In this document: piece by piece, positions 35,304 to 37,183 of the stretch
Layout: every line of letters begins with the position of its first letter
Position numbering within the stretch: position 1 is the stretch's first letter
IMG/VR virus record: IMGVR_UViG_3300024518_002794
Coordinates: 1 to 37,183 of that record
Length of the DNA: 37,183 nucleotides
Origin: a virus
Strand: one strand, 5' to 3'
Position numbers and translations under genes: made by a program
The notes under the pieces: generated by a model
What the model was told of the DNA's origin: nothing
The model's database searches: none
Seen by the model: the letters and a program-made list of their open reading frames with translations, nothing else

Positions 35304-36494
35304 TCACGGGTTCGGCGGAACGTCCGCCGCAACACCCACTGGCCACTCTGGTCCAGCGTCCTTCGCATGATTGCCCGAGCCAGAGTGGTCTGTGACGACC
35401 GCTCCCTGAGCTGGGGTGTAGCCGTCGGGGTGGTACCAGAAGACGAGGGGTTGCTTGAATCCTGTCCGCGTTGCCAGGTTCGGCGGGACGCCTGGGTTGT
35501 CGGTCCCGCCCCAGAGAGCCCAGACCTCGGCATCGGATAGCGGGCCATCCCAGCCGGTATTATGCGTCTGCAGCCCCTTGTAGTACAGGAAAGCGAAGAC
35601 CGCCTCCGTGGCCTGCCCGATCCAGAACGGACGCGCCCAGGTCTCCGCCAGATCACCCGGGTGATTGCCGCCCGCTCCGACCAGCACGCCGTCGAAGTAG
35701 AGCCGCACCCGACGCGAGCCGACCGCGATCGGGTCCCAGACGCAGGCGATGAAATGCCAGAGCAGGTCGTCCAGCACGAATGGGTCCGTCTCGCTCCAGT
35801 TCTGCGGCTGGCCGTCTGCGGAGTCAGAAACGTGAAATCGTATCGTCTCTGTGTTGAGGACGCCGCCGACGAATAGGCTTGAGTCTTCGGCGTGATTGGA
35901 GACGTGATCGGACGAGCCGAAGATCGGCATAAGCAGCGGGGCCGTCGTGAGTGCCATCTTCACCCAGCCCGCATACGAGAAGCCCGCCCCGTTGGGATCT
36001 GAGAACAGCGTGCCGAACGTGTCGTCGGTCTCGAACATCCACTCGTCGGTGACGCTGCCGAAGTCGAAAGCATTCTGCGGCGCATCGACAGGGGGTTCAT
36101 ACGCTTGGATGCTCGGGGTGGATTCAGCGGGCACGATATCGAGCCGCATCGTCCCGGCCCAGAGCGGAGTCGTCCCGCCTCGTATCAGCTCAAGGGCAGG
36201 GGGGCCGCCGGGGCTGAACTTCATGTCGACGGAGTCGTTGGTGATCGGATGCCACCAGCTGAAATTCTTTGCGCCGTGCTGCAGTGTCTTCTCGAAGAAG
36301 TCCGTGAAAACGATCATTTGCGCATCGGTCAGCGCGAGAGGCGCCACCACGTGCTCGATGCCGACTGTGAATCGGCGGCGAGTCTTCCCGGGACCAGAGG
36401 ACGTCTCGAAGTGCTCGGCATTGTCTGCCAGGACGATCTGAGCGCCGAGCCGGATTGACTGGGGCAGCTCTGCCGGCCAGATGAATGCGGCCAT
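35304..36494 (-). CDS. WPAELPQ-family tail protein extended by a LamG-like domain
   Basis: This 396-residue protein has two parts. Residues 1-125 copy the short tail protein at 32116: FIWPAELPQ, GPGKTRRRFTVG, FSWWHPITND, MKFSPGGPPALEL and PLWAGTMRLDI. Residues ~135-330 resemble a concanavalin/laminin-G sandwich (FSYAGWVKMALTTAPLLMPI, LLWHFIACVWDP, VRLYFDGVLVGAGGN, FWIGQAT), which usually binds carbohydrate. A Trp/Pro-rich tail follows, ending HAKDAGPEWPVG then DVPPNP. It is in an odd place, between the tail terminator and the tail tube. It probably forms surface decoration on the tail or an early-assembled tail-end protein that contacts glycans. Confidence 0.8.
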   Translation of the reverse strand: MAAFIWPAELPQSIRLGAQIVLADNAEHFETSSGPGKTRRRFTVGIEHVVAPLALTDAQMIVFTDFFEKTLQHGAKNFSWWHPITNDSVDMKFSPGGPPALELIRGGTTPLWAGTMRLDIVPAESTPSIQAYEPPVDAPQNAFDFGSVTDEWMFETDDTFGTLFSDPNGAGFSYAGWVKMALTTAPLLMPIFGSSDHVSNHAEDSSLFVGGVLNTETIRFHVSDSADGQPQNWSETDPFVLDDLLWHFIACVWDPIAVGSRRVRLYFDGVLVGAGGNHPGDLAETWARPFWIGQATEAVFAFLYYKGLQTHNTGWDGPLSDAEVWALWGGTDNPGVPPNLATRTGFKQPLVFWYHPDGYTPAQGAVVTDHSGSGNHAKDAGPEWPVGVAADVPPNP

Positions 36495-36943
36495 CAGAGC
36501 GCCGTCTGCTCGGCGTAGACCGTCAGGTCGAGGACCCGCCGCAGATAGTAGTCATCGTCGAGCCCCACCCCTGGCAGGCACCACACATCTCGGAAAGCGT
36601 AGTTACTGTAAGGTGCGATCACAGAGCGGTTGAGACGCTCCAGAATCTGCTCTTCGAGCAGGTGGACCTCGACCATGGAGAACTTGCGAGGGACGCAGGC
36701 CACCACCTTGATCGACTCCCAGGCGCTGTTTCGGTCCGGGCTCGTCTTCGTGCTCTCGTCTTCCATCGAATAGGGGGAATCGATGAACACATAGGACTCG
36801 AACTCGGGCGCGACGTCGTCCGGCTGCTCGGGGACGTTGCCCAGGAATACCGCGGGCGAGCCCTGGAAGGTCCCGAGCAGAGCAGTCAGCGGGGCGTAGG
36901 TGTTGAGGTGATTCCAGACAGCGGTCTCTGTTGCGAGGGTCAT
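36494..36943 (-). CDS. Tail terminator (DUF3168-like, tail completion) protein
   Basis: This 149-residue protein begins MTLATETAVWNHLNTYAPLT. The short N-terminal helix then strand FLGNVPEQP, SYVFIDSPYS and WESIKVVACVPRKFSM, followed by helix LLEEQILERLNRSV and a final strand LDLTVYAEQT, are the plan of DUF3168/lambda gpU-type terminators. These cap the tail tube and join it to the head. The ATG at 36943 overlaps the gp10-like stop (ATGA) and the stop overlaps the LamG gene by 1 base. Confidence 0.8.
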   Translation of the reverse strand: MTLATETAVWNHLNTYAPLTALLGTFQGSPAVFLGNVPEQPDDVAPEFESYVFIDSPYSMEDESTKTSPDRNSAWESIKVVACVPRKFSMVEVHLLEEQILERLNRSVIAPYSNYAFRDVWCLPGVGLDDDYYLRRVLDLTVYAEQTAL

Positions 36944-37183
36944 CGGCGGCGCCCGCCTCTTCGGTTCGCGGTAGCTCTCGTGATCTGGGAAAACTTCTTC
37001 TTCGTCGCTTGGAGCGCTTGCGGCATGAACTCGTGCCCCTGCCAGTGGAGTTTTCGTGCGTAGATCACGTTCGTGCCTGCTCGTGTCCGGATCTTCCGGC
37101 GGATCAAGTGGCGGCCCTCAACCGTGAACTCGATTTTACCGTGTAAGTGGCTGGAGACTACGCGGGGGGGCGGTGCTGGGGTG
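36940..37183 (-). CDS. HK97 gp10-like protein, 3' part (5' part at 307-1)
   Basis: This is the rest of the gene that begins at base 307. The unique part is 36940-37046, after which the frame enters the terminal overlap, where the two copies encode nearly the same residues. It ends KKKFSQITRATANRR followed by a basic RGGRRR tail. In the overlap this copy reads Thr-Pro-Ala-Pro-Pro-Pro where the left copy reads Thr-Pro-Gly-Ala-Pro-Pro, so the ends carry two amino-acid differences and one synonymous change. Confidence 0.78.
   Translation of the reverse strand, partial: TPAPPPRVVSSHLHGKIEFTVEGRHLIRRKIRTRAGTNVIYARKLHWQGHEFMPQALQATKKKFSQITRATANRRGGRRR
37047..37183. repeat. Right copy of the terminal overlap
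   Basis: It repeats bases 1-137, with differences only at 37173, 37175 and 37183 in the last 11 bases. The unique genome is therefore about 37046 bp. The perfect 126-base part is consistent with a k-mer assembly overlap; the tail with mismatches is more like variant reads. Confidence 0.9.

Noticed and set aside
1-37183. Integrase, tRNA genes, CRISPR array, transposase, DNA or RNA polymerase
   Set aside because: Looked for on both strands and not found: no Arg-His-Arg-Tyr or serine recombinase motif, no cloverleaf noticed, no regular spacer array, and no polymerase motifs in any large frame.

Overview
The window is one essentially complete genome of a tailed double-stranded DNA phage with a long non-contractile tail (siphovirus type). 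The evidence is a full HK97-style head module (large terminase, portal, prohead protease, major capsid protein, head-tail connector, stopper) followed by a full lambda-like tail module (tail terminator, tail tube, frameshifted assembly chaperone, tape measure, DUF1833-like, NlpC/P60, J-like tip protein). The first 137 bases recur as the last 137 bases (126 identical, then 3 mismatches). The gene cut by the window ends reads through intact when the ends are joined, so the real molecule is circular or circularly permuted, with a unit of about 37046 bp. DNA is GC-rich. Sec signal peptides, a lipobox lipoprotein and a dockerin-like Ca-binding repeat suggest a GC-rich, probably Gram-negative host, but the host cannot be named from this sequence.

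Layout. A divergent control region at 17971-18062 splits the genome. Rightward (18063-22369) is a short early block: a small unknown gene, a micro-ORF, a RecE-like PDDEXK exonuclease, a putative single-strand annealing protein, an SMC/RecF-like ATPase and a small Cys-containing protein, ending at a hairpin at 22403-22434. Everything else runs leftward in one tightly overlapping array. From 17970 it encodes an XRE repressor-like protein, two putative replication proteins, many small accessory proteins, a second HTH protein, an orphan DNA methyltransferase, an unusual terminase-small-subunit-like/M15 peptidase fusion, small membrane proteins, a large Sec-exported protein, TerL, a portal-MuF fusion, protease, capsid and connectors. 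It then crosses the window ends into the tail genes, three tandem paralogous fibre genes and three exported or membrane proteins, and stops at a Rho-independent terminator (22503-22551) that faces the rightward one.

How it works together. The repressor-like protein and palindrome in the divergent region probably set the balance of the two transcripts. The recombination trio likely repairs or concatemerises phage DNA. TerL, with a TerS-like DNA-binding domain that is unexpectedly joined to a peptidoglycan peptidase, packages it. No integrase, DNA polymerase, RNA polymerase, tRNA or CRISPR array is recognisable.

The most unusual items are the TerS-like/M15 fusion, the portal-MuF fusion, a canonical GGGAAAA frameshift site between the tail chaperone frames, the duplicated tail domain with a LamG extension, three diverged tandem fibres, exported proteins including one with an Fn3-like plus dockerin-like layout, and a J-like gene with no ordinary start codon where its conserved N terminus should begin.
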